Assembly: GCF_007741475.1 (NCBI RefSeq)
Contig: NZ_CP036261.1
Span: 3,287,798 to 3,351,797 of the forward strand
Origin: Rosistilla ulvae
GTDB taxonomy: Bacteria; Planctomycetota; Planctomycetia; Pirellulales; Pirellulaceae
DNA: 64,000 nt
Direction of reading: 5' to 3'
This document shows, in pieces, positions 9,398 to 19,570 of this stretch. Each line of letters starts with the position of its first letter. Positions within the stretch are counted from its first letter, which is position 1. The notes beneath the pieces are model-generated. The model saw only the letters and a list, made by a program, of their open reading frames with translations. It searched no databases and had not been told where the DNA came from. The position numbers and the translations under genes were made by a program.

Positions 9398-9802
9398 ATG
9401 ATTCGAACGCTCCTTGCACTCCTGTTGATCGCCAATTTATTGGCCTGCCCGTTGCGCTGCATGGATTGTCATGCTGCGTCGGCAGACGCTTCGCAGGCGT
9501 CGGCAGTTGGATGTGCCTGTTGTCAGGAGAACGCTGCGACATCATCGCCCGAATCATCCGAGAATCCTGCTGGCGATGATTGCTCTTGTCCCAACTGCAT
9601 CTGCGAGGGAGCAACGCTTCAAGACGCCCCGCAGGCTCCCGACGCGGAATCCGCGACGATCGTGTGGCTCCCGGCACCGTTGGCTTCGCTGCTGCTGACC
9701 TCTCAGGTTGGCTTGCGAAAGCACTCTCTCGAAGACATCGAACGTCCGTCCCATGTTTGGGGACGTGTTGCGCGAATTGCGCACCAATCTTGGGTGATCT
9801 AA
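9398..9802 (+). CDS. Small exported cysteine-rich protein
   Basis: A 134-residue protein with an N-terminal hydrophobic signal (MIRTLLALLLIANLLA) and ten cysteines at 17, 21, 24, 39, 41, 42, 62, 64, 67 and 69, in CxxxCxxC, CACC and CSCPNCIC clusters. A second hydrophobic stretch lies near residues 88-102. The clusters look metal- or disulfide-forming. It precedes an ABC export operon by about 190 bases, so it may work with it. I do not recognise the family. Confidence 0.65.
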   Translation: MIRTLLALLLIANLLACPLRCMDCHAASADASQASAVGCACCQENAATSSPESSENPAGDDCSCPNCICEGATLQDAPQAPDAESATIVWLPAPLASLLLTSQVGLRKHSLEDIERPSHVWGRVARIAHQSWVI

Positions 9803-9989
9803 CACCACCCCAGTTCTCGCTCGCGGAGAGCGTTTAACTTGGTTCGGTCTGCCCTCGCCTTGAGTTGCTCGAACTGTTGAAACGCGTTCCGGCGTTCTTT
9901 GGTTTCCATGATGTGTTTGCTGGTGCGCGCTGTGCGCCAGAAGCATGTTCGGAGAATGGTGTTTCTGGGTTCCCGTTGTTGATTCACAC

Positions 9990-11144
9990 ATGCTGCTTCC
10001 CTGGGAATATGGCGTCCGCAACTTGGCGCGTCGTCCTGTCCGCACCGGCCTCACGCTGCTCGCCCTGGCGACGGTGGTGATGTTAGTGTTTGTCGTCGTC
10101 GGGTTCATTCGTGGACTGGAGCAATCGCTATCGGTCAGCGGCGATGACGACGTGGTTTTGGTCTACTCGGTCAACTCCGAAGAGAACATCGAAAACTCGT
10201 CGATCGCTGCCCGGTCTCCCGCGTTGTTGTCAGCCAGTTTGGGAGGAACCTGGAAGCGATTTGGAGTCGATCACGTATCGCCTGAACTGTATCTGGGAAC
10301 ACGCGTCTCGACCTCCGACCAAGAAAACGGACTGGGATTGGTTCGAGGTGTCACGTACCGGGCGCCGTTGGTGCGGCGTGGAGTGAAGATCGTCGATGGC
10401 GCGTGGCCCGAGCAAGGTGAAGTCATCGTCGGACGTTTGGCGTCGGCCAAATTGGGCAGCCACAGCGACGCGTTGGCGATCGGGCAAACGATTCAGTTCG
10501 AAGGGGCGACGTGGACCGTCAGCGGGCACTTCGCCGCCGAGGGTGCTGCCTATGAATCGGAGATCTGGTGCGATCTTTCCGCCTTTCAAACCGTGACCAA
10601 ACGCCAAGATCTCAGCCTCGTCGCGATGCTGTTAGCACCCGGAGCGAGCGCCGCGGAGATCGAATTGTTCTGTAAAGAGAGAACCGATCTGGAGCTGAGA
10701 GCACTCCGCGAGAGCGACTATTACGCATCGCTTCAACAGCATTATCGTCCGGTTCGGTTGTTGGCTTGGTTTGTTGTCGCGTTGGTATCTGGAGCTGGCG
10801 TTTTCGCTGGATTGAACATGATGTATGGCGCCGTCGCCGGGCGGATTCGAGAGCTAGCGACGCTGCAAGCTATCGGTTTTCGGCGGCGTGCGATTTTGTT
10901 GAGCCTTGTGCAGGAGGGCGTCTTGTTGGCTGCCGCGGCTTCGTTGTTGTCGGGCGTGATCGCCCTGACGATGCTCAACGGCCTGGCGGTTCGGTTCACG
11001 ATGGGAGCCTTCACATTACGAATCGATAGCGTCGCGATCTTGGTTGGTTGCGGCGTTGGATTGTTATTAGGAGTCTTGGGAGCGTTGCCACCGGCGCTGA
11101 AGGCTCTTCGCGAATCGGTGGCGATCAGTTTGAAAGCTGTTTAA
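9990..11144 (+). CDS. ABC transporter permease, FtsX/MacB-like
   Basis: A 384-residue inner-membrane protein. The N-terminus [16 protein letters not shown] leads into a first membrane segment at about 20-41, then a long periplasmic domain (about 45-265, MacB-PCD type), then three further membrane segments in the FtsX domain at the C-terminus. The conserved cytoplasmic loop between the second and third segments, [18 protein letters not shown], is the FtsX coupling motif. The ATG at 9990 was chosen over 9945 because homologues of this type start with this motif; neither has a good Shine-Dalgarno. It is the first gene of a five-gene operon with spacings of 31, 12, 19 and 16 bases. Confidence 0.85.
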   Translation: MLLPWEYGVRNLARRPVRTGLTLLALATVVMLVFVVVGFIRGLEQSLSVSGDDDVVLVYSVNSEENIENSSIAARSPALLSASLGGTWKRFGVDHVSPELYLGTRVSTSDQENGLGLVRGVTYRAPLVRRGVKIVDGAWPEQGEVIVGRLASAKLGSHSDALAIGQTIQFEGATWTVSGHFAAEGAAYESEIWCDLSAFQTVTKRQDLSLVAMLLAPGASAAEIELFCKERTDLELRALRESDYYASLQQHYRPVRLLAWFVVALVSGAGVFAGLNMMYGAVAGRIRELATLQAIGFRRRAILLSLVQEGVLLAAAASLLSGVIALTMLNGLAVRFTMGAFTLRIDSVAILVGCGVGLLLGVLGALPPALKALRESVAISLKAV

Positions 11145-11175
11145 CACGTTGTTTCACTTTTTTGGAGAGTCTGAA

Positions 11176-11694
11176 ATGAAGATGATGAATTGGATCTGGG
11201 TTGTTGCATTGGCTGTGGTTGTTGGTTGCGGCGAAGCGCCGACTGCCGAAGGTCCCGATGCAGCAGAGGTCGCTGCGGCGAGCGCGTTGTATGTCGCCGA
11301 AGCGGAACCCGAGGGAGCCGTTGGCGTTGGCGAAGCGCGTGAATCGGTCGAGAGCGAGCAAGCGGTGACATTGGTCGGCACGATCGGCGGATCGCGCAAA
11401 CCGTTTGTCGAAGGGATGGCGGCGTTTACGATCGTCGATCCCAAAGTTCCCTTCTGTTCGGCCGACGAAGGTTGTCCGACGCCGTGGGATTACTGCTGCA
11501 CCCAACCTCAAGTGAAAGAGAACATCGCGACAGTAAAGGTTGTCGACGCCGATGGCGGTCCCGTGTCGTACGACGCGCGGAAACTTTTGAACGTTAAAGA
11601 ACTGTCGACCGTGGTGGTCCAAGGGACTGCCAAGCGGGACGATCAAGGCAACTTGACCGTTGCGGCCAACAAAGTTTTTGTTCGCTCGGAATAA
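11176..11694 (+). CDS. Small lipoprotein in ABC export operon
   Basis: A 172-residue probable lipoprotein: MKMMNWIWVVALAVVVGCGEA gives a lipobox with the modified Cys near residue 17. The C-terminal half has four cysteines in PFCSADEGCPTPWDYCC and an OB-fold-like beta-rich tail (TVVVQGTAKRD, NLTVAANKVFV). GGAGAG precedes the ATG at 11176. Its place between a permease and the adaptor suggests a periplasmic or envelope partner of the transporter, possibly substrate-binding. I do not recognise a named family. Confidence 0.7.
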   Translation: MKMMNWIWVVALAVVVGCGEAPTAEGPDAAEVAAASALYVAEAEPEGAVGVGEARESVESEQAVTLVGTIGGSRKPFVEGMAAFTIVDPKVPFCSADEGCPTPWDYCCTQPQVKENIATVKVVDADGGPVSYDARKLLNVKELSTVVVQGTAKRDDQGNLTVAANKVFVRSE

Positions 11695-11706
11695 GGATGC
11701 GGGACG

Positions 11707-13266
11707 ATGCCGGATAGACCACTCGATCTCAGCAAATTGGCACTCCAACGCGGGCCATCGCCCGGCGAGTCGACCAGTGCGCGTCGACAGCCGCGACCTT
11801 GGTTGCTGCGTTACGCATTGCCAATCGGTATTCTTCTGGGCTTCCTTGGCTTGCTGCTCGCTTCGGCGGGCCGCCAATGGTTGCCCCGACAATCGGTGAC
11901 GGTGGTCCCGGTGATCGTTCAACGCGGTGAAATCCAGCAGGCGGGAACCGCGTTGTTCCAGGCCGCTGGATGGATCGAACCACGTCCGAGCGCGATCAGC
12001 GTCGCGGCGCTCGCACCGGGCGTGATCGAATCGCTGCTGGTCGTCGAAGGCCAGCAGGTTGCCAAAGACGAACCGATCGCGAGGCTGATCGCGATCGATG
12101 CCGAATTGGCTGTCGAACAAGCCCAGGCGACGTTGGCGATTCGCAATGGCGAGTTGCGGCGTGCCGAAGCGGAACGCGACGCGGCGATGATCCGCGTCGA
12201 ACAACCTGTCCATTTACAAGTTGCGTTGGCGGAAGCGAAAAGTGTGTTGGCGAAAGCGAAGACGCAGCGCGACGCGCTGCCGTTTTTGATCGAAGCAGCC
12301 GAGGCGGCGCGGAAATTTACCGCCGACAGCGTTGCTGGCAAAACTGCGGCCCGCAATGCGATCGCGGGGATCGTGTTGCAACGCGCTCAAAGCGAACACG
12401 CTCAAGCCGATGCGACGCTGCGCGAGCTGCGAGATCGGGAACCGAACCTGCAGCGCGAGATCGATGCGGTGCAAAGCAAAGTCGATGCGTTGGAGACTCA
12501 GCTGAAGCTGTTGGTCGAGGAACGCAGGCAACTGGAAGAGGCGCACGCCAAAGTCGAATCGGCCGCGGCGCTGCGGGACGAAGCGGCATCGCTGTTGCGC
12601 GCGGCGCAGCTGAATCTCAAACGAACGGTTGTCACCGCTCCGATCGCCGGTCGTGTGTTGCGCGTCATCGCGTCGCCGGGGACGCGCGTGATGGGACTGG
12701 AGCACAACTCGCGGCAGAGTTCCAGCACGGTGATCGAGATGTATGACCCCACGCGGCTGCAGGTTCGCGCCGACGTGCGGCTGGACGATGTGCCGATGGT
12801 GGTCCCCGGACAAAGCGTCGAGATTGAGACAGCTTCGGCAGCCGGCACCCTGCGCGGCCGCGTGTTGCAGTCGACCAGCATCGCCAACATTCAAAAGAAC
12901 ACGTTGGAAGTGAAGGTGGAATTGATCGATCCGCCGTCGAGCGTGAGCCCTGAGATGTTGGTGACAGCAACGTTTTTGGCTCCCGAATTGCCGCAGTCGC
13001 AATCCGAACCGACCGAGACGGTGCGGATCATGATCCCAAAAACATTGGTCCAAACCGGCGAATCGGGCCCGTTTGTCTGGCTCGTCGATTCCAGCGGACT
13101 CGCTCAGCGGCGACCGATCAAGGCGGGGAAGAGCAGCGAAGAGGGACTCGTCCCGGTGTTGGAAGGTTTGCAGGTCACCGACAAATTGATCGCGTCGGGG
13201 ATCGAAAATTTGCAGCCTGGCGATGGAGTGCAGGTTAGCGGCGAAGAGCAGTCGTTGGGGCGATGA
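11707..13266 (+). CDS. HlyD-type periplasmic adaptor (membrane fusion protein)
   Basis: A 519-residue adaptor for a tripartite efflux/export system. It has one membrane anchor at about 34-54, a split biotinyl-lipoyl-like domain ([20 protein letters not shown] before, [14 protein letters not shown] after) around a long alpha-helical hairpin of about 200 residues rich in Ala/Glu/Gln/Arg (about 135-300), then a beta-barrel domain and a membrane-proximal domain. The long hairpin is what reaches an outer-membrane or wall partner. No TolC-type gene is in the window. Confidence 0.88.
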   Translation: MPDRPLDLSKLALQRGPSPGESTSARRQPRPWLLRYALPIGILLGFLGLLLASAGRQWLPRQSVTVVPVIVQRGEIQQAGTALFQAAGWIEPRPSAISVAALAPGVIESLLVVEGQQVAKDEPIARLIAIDAELAVEQAQATLAIRNGELRRAEAERDAAMIRVEQPVHLQVALAEAKSVLAKAKTQRDALPFLIEAAEAARKFTADSVAGKTAARNAIAGIVLQRAQSEHAQADATLRELRDREPNLQREIDAVQSKVDALETQLKLLVEERRQLEEAHAKVESAAALRDEAASLLRAAQLNLKRTVVTAPIAGRVLRVIASPGTRVMGLEHNSRQSSSTVIEMYDPTRLQVRADVRLDDVPMVVPGQSVEIETASAAGTLRGRVLQSTSIANIQKNTLEVKVELIDPPSSVSPEMLVTATFLAPELPQSQSEPTETVRIMIPKTLVQTGESGPFVWLVDSSGLAQRRPIKAGKSSEEGLVPVLEGLQVTDKLIASGIENLQPGDGVQVSGEEQSLGR

Positions 13267-13285
13267 TTCGAGAACAAGCGAGACG

Positions 13286-13978
13286 ATGATGACCTTGGTA
13301 GAACTGAAAAACGTCAGTAAGTCCTTCAGCAAGGGGGACGAAACGATCACGCCACTGGACGACGTGAGCCTGCAAATTGGCGAGGGGGAATTTGTCTCGT
13401 TGATGGGGCCCAGCGGTACCGGCAAGAGCACGCTGTTGAATCTGGTCAGCGGGATCGATCGCCCAGACAGCGGCACGATCATCGTCGATGGGACCGAGGT
13501 GACTCGGTTGTCGCGGGGCCAGTTGGCTGATTGGCGAGCGGCAAACCTGGGCTACATCTTCCAAACGCACAACCTGATCCCGGTGCTGACGGCCTACGAA
13601 AATGTCGAGCTGCCGACGATGTTGTTGAAGCTGACGCGGGCACAGCGGCGGCAACGCGTCGAACTGGCTCTCGAAGCGGTGGGGCTTGCCGATCGATCCG
13701 ACCACTACCCGCGGCAGCTGTCCGGTGGCCAAGAGCAACGCGTCGGGATCGCGCGGGCGATCGTGGCTCATCCCAAAGTTGTTGTCGCCGACGAACCGAC
13801 GGGTAGCCTGGATACGCAGACCAGCGAACAGATCCAGTTGTTGTTGCAGCGACTCAACCGCGAGCTCAACATCACGATGCTGATGGTCACGCACGACAGC
13901 GATGTCGCCGCGATCGCGTCGCGGCAACTTGTATTGGACCGCGGGAAATTCATCGAATCGCAAGCGGCGACCGTTTAA
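13286..13978 (+). CDS. ABC transporter ATP-binding protein (MacB/LolD type)
   Basis: A 230-residue ATPase that powers the flanking permeases. Walker [10 protein letters not shown] (41-49), Q-loop in [11 protein letters not shown], signature LSGGQ (145-149) followed by EQR, Walker B VVVADEP (165-171), D-loop SLD, and the H-loop His203 in MVTHD. The length and the AYENVELPT segment are typical of the LolD/MacB/FtsE subgroup. The ATG at 13286 is followed at once by another ATG at 13289. Confidence 0.93.
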   Translation: MMTLVELKNVSKSFSKGDETITPLDDVSLQIGEGEFVSLMGPSGTGKSTLLNLVSGIDRPDSGTIIVDGTEVTRLSRGQLADWRAANLGYIFQTHNLIPVLTAYENVELPTMLLKLTRAQRRQRVELALEAVGLADRSDHYPRQLSGGQEQRVGIARAIVAHPKVVVADEPTGSLDTQTSEQIQLLLQRLNRELNITMLMVTHDSDVAAIASRQLVLDRGKFIESQAATV

Positions 13979-13994
13979 GGAAAAGAGGTGCTTC

Positions 13995-15128
13995 ATGTTG
14001 ACCTACGTCCTGAAGACTTTATGGCGTCATCGCGCCCGGACCTTATTAACCGTGACCGGTGCGGCGGTGGCGATGTTCGTCTTTTGCTGCGTCGGTTCGG
14101 TGCAGGAGGGACTGGAGCGATTGACGACTGGAAGTGATGCAAACCGCAGCTTGATCGTCTTTCAGGAGAATCGGTTCTGTCCGACCAGCAGTCGGTTGCC
14201 CGAGGATTATGCGCGAAAGATCTTGAAGGTTGACGGAGTGCGCGATGTGATGCCGATCCAGGTTTGGACAAACAACTGCCGGGCGAGCCTCGATATCGTC
14301 GTCTTTAACGGTGCCGATCCAAAACAGATCCAGGCGAGTCGTCCGGTGAAACTTGTCGCCGGTTCATGGAGCGACTTCGAATCGCGGCGCGATGCGGCGA
14401 TCGTCGGACGCAACGTCGCGCAGCGCCGCGGGCTTGGCGTCGGAGATCAATTTTCGATCGGCGAGATCTCGGTGCAGGTCGCGGGAGTCTTTAGTTCGAC
14501 GGTCCCATCGGAAGAGAACTTGATCTACACCAGCCTGCAGTTCCTGCAATACACCCGCGGTCTGGACAACGCGGGGCTTGTGACTCAGCACGAAGTCATG
14601 CTCGACGAGAACGCCGAACCAGACCGCGTCGCGGCGGAGATCGATCAAGTTTTGCGAGCCGGTTCGGTGGCGACGACGACTCGGCGGAAGGGAGCGTTTC
14701 AAGCGAGCACGCTGTCGGACCTAGTCGATCTAATCGGATTCGCGCACTGGTTGGGATACGCCTGCGTCGGCTTGGTTCTCTCGCTTGTGGCGACGACGAC
14801 GGTGATGAGCGTTCAAGATCGGATCAAAGAATACGCCGTCTTGCAAACGATCGGCGTGAGACCGCTGCGGGCGATGCGATTGGTTTTGACCGAGAGCACG
14901 ATTTTATGCCTGATTGGCGGCGCCAGCGGTACGTTGTTGGCGGTGACCGCGCTGGCTGTCGGTGGATATTCGATCGGTGCCGAAGGGGCAACGATCGCGT
15001 TCCGTCCATCGTTGGGCCTGCTGTGGTCCGGCCTTATCGTGTCGCTAGGTGTTGGTGTGGCGGCCGGGATTGCGCCGGCGATTCAAGCCGCGACGGTGCC
15101 GATTGTGCGGGCGCTGCGTCAGGAGTAG
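13995..15128 (+). CDS. ABC transporter permease, FtsX/MacB-like (second)
   Basis: A 377-residue permease starting [16 protein letters not shown] with an AAAAGAGG ribosome binding site. First membrane segment at about 16-37, periplasmic domain to about 245, then three membrane segments with the loop [19 protein letters not shown] between the second and third. It is only distantly similar to the permease at 9990, so the transporter is probably a heterodimer. Last gene of the operon; a strong hairpin follows at 15143. Confidence 0.9.
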   Translation: MLTYVLKTLWRHRARTLLTVTGAAVAMFVFCCVGSVQEGLERLTTGSDANRSLIVFQENRFCPTSSRLPEDYARKILKVDGVRDVMPIQVWTNNCRASLDIVVFNGADPKQIQASRPVKLVAGSWSDFESRRDAAIVGRNVAQRRGLGVGDQFSIGEISVQVAGVFSSTVPSEENLIYTSLQFLQYTRGLDNAGLVTQHEVMLDENAEPDRVAAEIDQVLRAGSVATTTRRKGAFQASTLSDLVDLIGFAHWLGYACVGLVLSLVATTTVMSVQDRIKEYAVLQTIGVRPLRAMRLVLTESTILCLIGGASGTLLAVTALAVGGYSIGAEGATIAFRPSLGLLWSGLIVSLGVGVAAGIAPAIQAATVPIVRALRQE

Positions 15129-15142
15129 CTGAACAAAAAAGG

Positions 15143-15176
15143 AACGATCGCGAAAGCCGAGACGCTCGCGATCGTT
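15143..15176 (+). terminator. Terminator-like hairpin after ABC operon
   Basis: Eleven perfectly paired bases, AACGATCGCGA at 15143-15153 and TCGCGATCGTT at 15166-15176, with a 12-base loop. It lies 14 bases after the permease stop codon. The T tract is weak (GTTTGG), and an A tract precedes the stem. Confidence 0.7.
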
Positions 15177-15259
15177 TGGAGTTCTCGTGGGCTTCGCCGT
15201 AGCGAGGGTGGTGCTACGGTCGAAGGCTGTGCTACGCCACGTTTGGCGAGATCAGCGGA

Positions 15260-15652
15260 TTAGTGATGGCTGCCAATCCCAAGGTGCAGCGGGCCGAGGT
15301 CCAGGTGGAATCCGTGGTTGTGGCTTGTGCTTGGATAGGTCGGAACGGGGACGGGAACGTACGGTGCCGGTGCGGCATAACGGTTTGGTTGATAGACCCT
15401 TCGAGGGCTTTGCGGCACGACACGGTAATTGGCACTGTGTCCTTTACCGTGGCTGCTGTAGGGAACGACAACCGCGGGACGTCGGTTGGATCGCTGGTGG
15501 CTGGAGTGATTGTGCGATTGGTTGTAATGCGCCGATCGGTCGTTCTTTCCCGAACGCCCGTTGTCGCGATAGTCTCTGGCTTGCACGTCCGATGTGCCAG
15601 CCAAAACCGTGATGCCAGCTACCAGTGCGGCGATTGTCAAAATTCGTTTCAT
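15260..15652 (-). CDS. Small secreted His/Pro/Tyr-rich protein
   Basis: A 130-residue protein with a signal peptide (MKRILTIAALVAGITVLAGTSDVQA). The mature part is rich in His, Ser, Asn, Arg and Tyr (NQSHNHSSHQRSNRRP), then PVPVPTYP and a His-rich tail (SHNHGFHLDLGPLHLGIGSHH). Low complexity suggests metal binding or a wall/surface role. The start at 15652 is preferred; an ATG four codons upstream is possible. It is transcribed toward the ABC operon. Family not recognised. Confidence 0.65.
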   Translation of the reverse strand: MKRILTIAALVAGITVLAGTSDVQARDYRDNGRSGKNDRSAHYNQSHNHSSHQRSNRRPAVVVPYSSHGKGHSANYRVVPQSPRRVYQPNRYAAPAPYVPVPVPTYPSTSHNHGFHLDLGPLHLGIGSHH

Positions 15653-15664
15653 CTGTCGTTCCAT

Positions 15665-16225
15665 TCAAAAAGGGGGGAGGTGATCGAGCGGACTCGGCCG
15701 CTGACTTCACCTAATGCAGGCGGTGTGCCAAACGCAGATTCCCTGCAATTTGCGATTTGGCCCGATAGATATGTCATCGATCCGATGACAGGCCGTCGTC
15801 GTTTGGATCGCAGGTCGGAAGATGCCGATTCGGGCGAAGAGTCCGATCGTCCGGAAGGTTGAAGCGAAGCAGACGTCGTTCACTCGCTTCGTTTCGGCTC
15901 GCGCCGGGTTGGAAATCGGCGACGCGATCGCGGCTGGGAAGGTTTCCACGCGATGCAATCCCGGCCCTCAATGGGCTCCCTGTCTGAAAGCGTTTGCAGC
16001 GCGGAATGTCTATAGAAAACTAGCGTCAATCCTCGAATTCTCCCATCGAGTAGAGGAGGACGCCCGGTGAGCCATAGGGTGATGCCAAGGGCGGGGTCGA
16101 GGCCATAACGGTGGGCGGGCTTCATCGCTTTTAAACGTTCCCATTGTTGCCACCGGGGGCGATCCTGGGTAAGCTCTTGGCGACGATTAAAGGCCACTAT
16201 TCGAACTTAAGGTGACACAAAACCG
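15665..16225. other. Intergenic region upstream of transketolase
   Basis: About 560 bases between divergent genes. No open frame here looks like a real protein. Just before 16226 the sequence TTAAGGTGACA offers a ribosome binding site for transketolase. No other recognisable site was seen. Confidence 0.5.
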
Positions 16226-18280
16226 ATGTCAGCAGTAACCACAAATATCCGTCAAACCGCAATCGATACGATCCGCACCCTGAGTATGGATGCCGTTCAG
16301 ACGGCTAATAGCGGTCACCCTGGCACGCCGATGGCGCTGGCGCCGGTCGCTTATCAATTGTGGAACGAAGCGATGCGTTACGATCCACAGCATCCCCAGT
16401 GGCCCAACCGCGATCGCTTTGTTTTGTCGTGTGGCCATGCATCGATGTTGCTTTATAGCATCTTGCATTTGACGGGCGTTCAAGAGGTCGATCAAGCGGG
16501 CGAACCGGTTGGTCAAGAAGCTATCTCGTTGGACAACATCCGCAACTTCCGTCAGTTGGAAAGTCCGTGCGCCGGGCACCCTGAATATGGCGAAGCGAGC
16601 GGCATCGAAACCACCACGGGGCCTTTGGGCCAAGGCATCGCGACCAGCGTCGGAATGGCGATCGCATCGCGTTGGTTGGCGGCGCGATACAACACCGCAG
16701 AACATACGCTGTTCGACAACGATGTCTACGCGATGTGCGGCGACGGCGACATGATGGAAGGTGTCGCATGTGAAGCGGCGTCGATGGCCGGTCACTTGAA
16801 GCTGTCGAATCTGTGCTGGATCTACGACGATAACAAGATCACGATCGAAGGGCACACCGACCTGACCTTCAGCGAGAACCAAGTCGATCGCTTCAAGGGC
16901 TATGGTTGGCACGTGATCGAAGTCGCCGACGCCAACGACCTGTCGGCTCTGGCCGCTGCGGTGGAACAATTTAAAGCGAACACCGACGCGCCAACTTTGA
17001 TCGTCGTTCGCAGCGTGATCGGCTTCGGTTCGCCGAACAAAGCCAACTCGCACAACGCTCACGGCGCACCACTTGGCTGGGACGAGATCGAACTTACCAA
17101 GAAGGCTTACGGTTGGCCAACGACCGAGAAGTTCTTCGTTCCCGAAGGCGTCAAAGAACACTTCCAAGAAGGTATCGGAGCCCGTGGCGCCGCAGCTTAC
17201 AAGCAATGGCAAGACGTTTGGGCTGCTTATCAAACCGCCAATCCCGAGAAGGCTGCTGATCTGACAACCTTCTTCGCTGGCGATCTGCCCGAGGGCTGGG
17301 ATTCGGAAATCCCAACTTACGAAGCGGATGAAAAGGGAATGGCATCGCGCGTCAGCGGTGGTCAAGTTCTCAACGCCATCGCCAAGAACATTCCTTGGAT
17401 GGTCGGCGGTTCGGCTGACCTCGCGCCAAGCACCAACACCCTGTTGAAGTTCGAAGGTGCGGGCGATTACGAAGCGGCAACGCCTTGCGGTCGCAACATG
17501 CACTACGGCATTCGCGAACACGCGATGAGCGCCGTCTGCAACGGAATGTCGCTGACGGGACTGCGTTCCTACGGTGCGACCTTCTTCGTCTTCACCGACT
17601 ACATGCGTGGCGGAATGCGTTTGAGCAGCATCATGCATCAGCCCGTGTTGTACGTTCTGACTCACGATTCGATCGGCCTGGGCGAAGACGGACCAACGCA
17701 CCAACCTGTCGAACACTTGGCTGCGTGCCGTGCGATGCCAGGGCTGTATGTCTTCCGTCCCGGCGACGCCAACGAGGTAGCCGAATCGTATCGTGCCAGC
17801 GTCGGATTGTCGGATCATCCAACCGCGATGGTCCTTTCGCGTCAAAACCTGCCAACGCTGTGCCGCGAGAAGTTTGCACCGGCATCGGGAACCGCGAAGG
17901 GTGGCTACGTGTTGGCCGATTCCGATGGCGAACCCGAACTGATCCTGATGGCCAGCGGCAGCGAGTTGTCGCTTGCCGTCGAAGCTTACGAGCAATTGAA
18001 AGCCGCCGGCGTCAAGGTTCGCGTCGTCAGCATGCCTTGCTTCGAATTGTTCGAAGACCAAGACGCCGCCTATCGCGAGAGCGTTTTCCCTGCGTCGTGC
18101 ACCGCTCGCATCGCTATCGAAGCGGGCATCCGCCAGTGCTGGGATCGCTACTTGGGCAGCGAAGGCGAATTTGTTGGCATGGACAGCTTCGGCGCTTCGG
18201 CACCGGCTCCTCAGCTGTACGAAAAGTTTGGCATCACGACCAAAAACATCGTTGCCGAAGCCAAAGCTTTGTTGGCGTAA
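16226..18280 (+). CDS. tkt: Transketolase
   Basis: Thiamine-diphosphate enzyme of the non-oxidative pentose phosphate pathway, transferring two-carbon ketol units; 684 residues, close to the usual 660-680. Visible motifs: NSGHPGTPM with the catalytic-site His31, GPLGQGIATSVGMAIA, the ThDP/Mg motif CGDGDMMEGVACEAAS, the central GIREHAMSAV with the conserved Glu that protonates the ThDP aminopyrimidine, FVFTDYMRGGMRLS and THDSIGLGEDGPTHQPVE. Monocistronic, with TTAAGGTGA upstream. Convergent with the acyltransferase gene. Confidence 0.98.
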   Translation: MSAVTTNIRQTAIDTIRTLSMDAVQTANSGHPGTPMALAPVAYQLWNEAMRYDPQHPQWPNRDRFVLSCGHASMLLYSILHLTGVQEVDQAGEPVGQEAISLDNIRNFRQLESPCAGHPEYGEASGIETTTGPLGQGIATSVGMAIASRWLAARYNTAEHTLFDNDVYAMCGDGDMMEGVACEAASMAGHLKLSNLCWIYDDNKITIEGHTDLTFSENQVDRFKGYGWHVIEVADANDLSALAAAVEQFKANTDAPTLIVVRSVIGFGSPNKANSHNAHGAPLGWDEIELTKKAYGWPTTEKFFVPEGVKEHFQEGIGARGAAAYKQWQDVWAAYQTANPEKAADLTTFFAGDLPEGWDSEIPTYEADEKGMASRVSGGQVLNAIAKNIPWMVGGSADLAPSTNTLLKFEGAGDYEAATPCGRNMHYGIREHAMSAVCNGMSLTGLRSYGATFFVFTDYMRGGMRLSSIMHQPVLYVLTHDSIGLGEDGPTHQPVEHLAACRAMPGLYVFRPGDANEVAESYRASVGLSDHPTAMVLSRQNLPTLCREKFAPASGTAKGGYVLADSDGEPELILMASGSELSLAVEAYEQLKAAGVKVRVVSMPCFELFEDQDAAYRESVFPASCTARIAIEAGIRQCWDRYLGSEGEFVGMDSFGASAPAPQLYEKFGITTKNIVAEAKALLA

Positions 18281-18297
18281 CGCCGTTGGAAATCGGT

Positions 18298-18320
18298 GAC
18301 GCTGCGAACCTCGCGGCGTC
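18298..18320. terminator. Hairpin between tkt and acyltransferase
   Basis: GACGCTGCGA, loop ACC, TCGCGGCGTC: ten pairs with one T-G wobble. It sits in the 57-base gap between convergent genes, so it may end transcription from both sides, although it lacks a T tract. A second, longer-range pairing (GTAACGCC at 18277 with GGCGTTAC at 18331) encloses it. Confidence 0.45.
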
Positions 18321-18337
18321 ATCGAAAACTGGCGTTA

Positions 18338-19423
18338 CTAGTAGCGCCAACGCGGTCTCGCAGCGGACAAGGAGACCGGCTTCATTGTTCGCCCGCCGGT
18401 CAATACGGCGATCAGCGTTGGCGTGTAGCGGCTGGCGAATTGAGCCAGCAGCAAGCTGCAAACGATTGCGGCTGGTGCGGCGATCCAAAAGCTGAACTCT
18501 TCGCCGACGATCCTGCTCGTGATCCGGCGGAGCACTTCCCGCATCGGGAACTCGTGTACCAGGTAGACGAAAAAGCTGAACTCGGCCAACCGGCTGAGTC
18601 GCTGATTTTCGATCCGCCGTGTGATGCTCAACAGCCCCAAGCAACCCGTTGCGATGGCGGCTTTCTGTAGCAACAGCGAGAGCGTTGTAAAGTCGCGAAT
18701 GTACCAGTTATCGAAACTGGGATCGATCGCGACGCGAATCGTCAACAACAGAATCCAGGTCGCAAGCAGCGCGAAGCTGAAGCGCTTCGGGGCGCGGATC
18801 AGGCTCTCCAGAAGATCGATCCGCGTGACGGCCCAGCAACCGAGGGTGAAGCCGAGCAGCGTTTCGACGTTCAGGGCGTACCATCCGGCGACGATCGGAG
18901 CGGGTTGCCATTCCATCGTCCACAGAACCGCCAAGATGCCTAAGATGATGCGTGGTGCGCGGCGGACGGCGAACTGGACCAACGGCGCTGCGACGACCAA
19001 TAGCATTAGGTCGCGGAGGAACCACAGTTGTTCGGCTAGCGGATGCAGTAGGATCCGGGCGAAGAACTGCGACGGTTCCAATTGCGTCGGCTTGCCGCTG
19101 AGCATCTGGATCGTCGACCAACTTGCAAACGCGATCAACGAGATCAACAGATAGGGGACCAACAAGCTGGCGGCGCGCTGCCGCAGCTTGGCGAGGTAGT
19201 TGTTGTAGCTGCCGGTGAACGTTAGAAAGTAGAAGAACCCGGCGGCAAAGGCGAAGACTGGGACCGCGATTCGGGCGATTCCATTGATTAAAAATTCTTG
19301 AAGCCAGCCATTTAGATTCCCACCCGTGGCTGCGGCCGAGCGATAGTGAATCAGTACGACCAGCACCGTCGCCCAGAGGCTGGCGGTGCGGAACGACTGT
19401 TTTAATTCCTGCGACGGTTGCAT
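18338..19423 (-). CDS. Acyltransferase 3 family membrane protein
   Basis: A 361-residue integral membrane protein with about ten hydrophobic segments. It has the family layout: an early His in the first segment (VLVVLIHYRSA, His26), then FAFAAGFFYFLTF, LLVPYLL and EQLWFLRDL. Family members transfer acyl groups to membrane-linked sugars or lipids, often for O-acetylation of polysaccharides. It is divergent from a flippase-like gene, suggesting a joint role in an envelope or exopolysaccharide. Confidence 0.8.
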   Translation of the reverse strand: MQPSQELKQSFRTASLWATVLVVLIHYRSAAATGGNLNGWLQEFLINGIARIAVPVFAFAAGFFYFLTFTGSYNNYLAKLRQRAASLLVPYLLISLIAFASWSTIQMLSGKPTQLEPSQFFARILLHPLAEQLWFLRDLMLLVVAAPLVQFAVRRAPRIILGILAVLWTMEWQPAPIVAGWYALNVETLLGFTLGCWAVTRIDLLESLIRAPKRFSFALLATWILLLTIRVAIDPSFDNWYIRDFTTLSLLLQKAAIATGCLGLLSITRRIENQRLSRLAEFSFFVYLVHEFPMREVLRRITSRIVGEEFSFWIAAPAAIVCSLLLAQFASRYTPTLIAVLTGGRTMKPVSLSAARPRWRY

Positions 19424-19570
19424 GGATTGCGATGGTGGAATTGGGGCGAAGGAAGCGATTGCGCGGACGTCCGCGGCGACAGCGCGGATTACTTTGGTAG
19501 CCGCTGTGAAACTCTAGCACGCCGACCGCTGGAGGATCTTTTGGGAATTCGGTCGCGGAGTAACAACGAC

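Noticed and set aside
16229-18322. 697-codon antisense frame opposite transketolase
   Set aside because: It is the mirror of a well-recognised gene, arising from GC-rich codon use; no family resemblance and no start signals.
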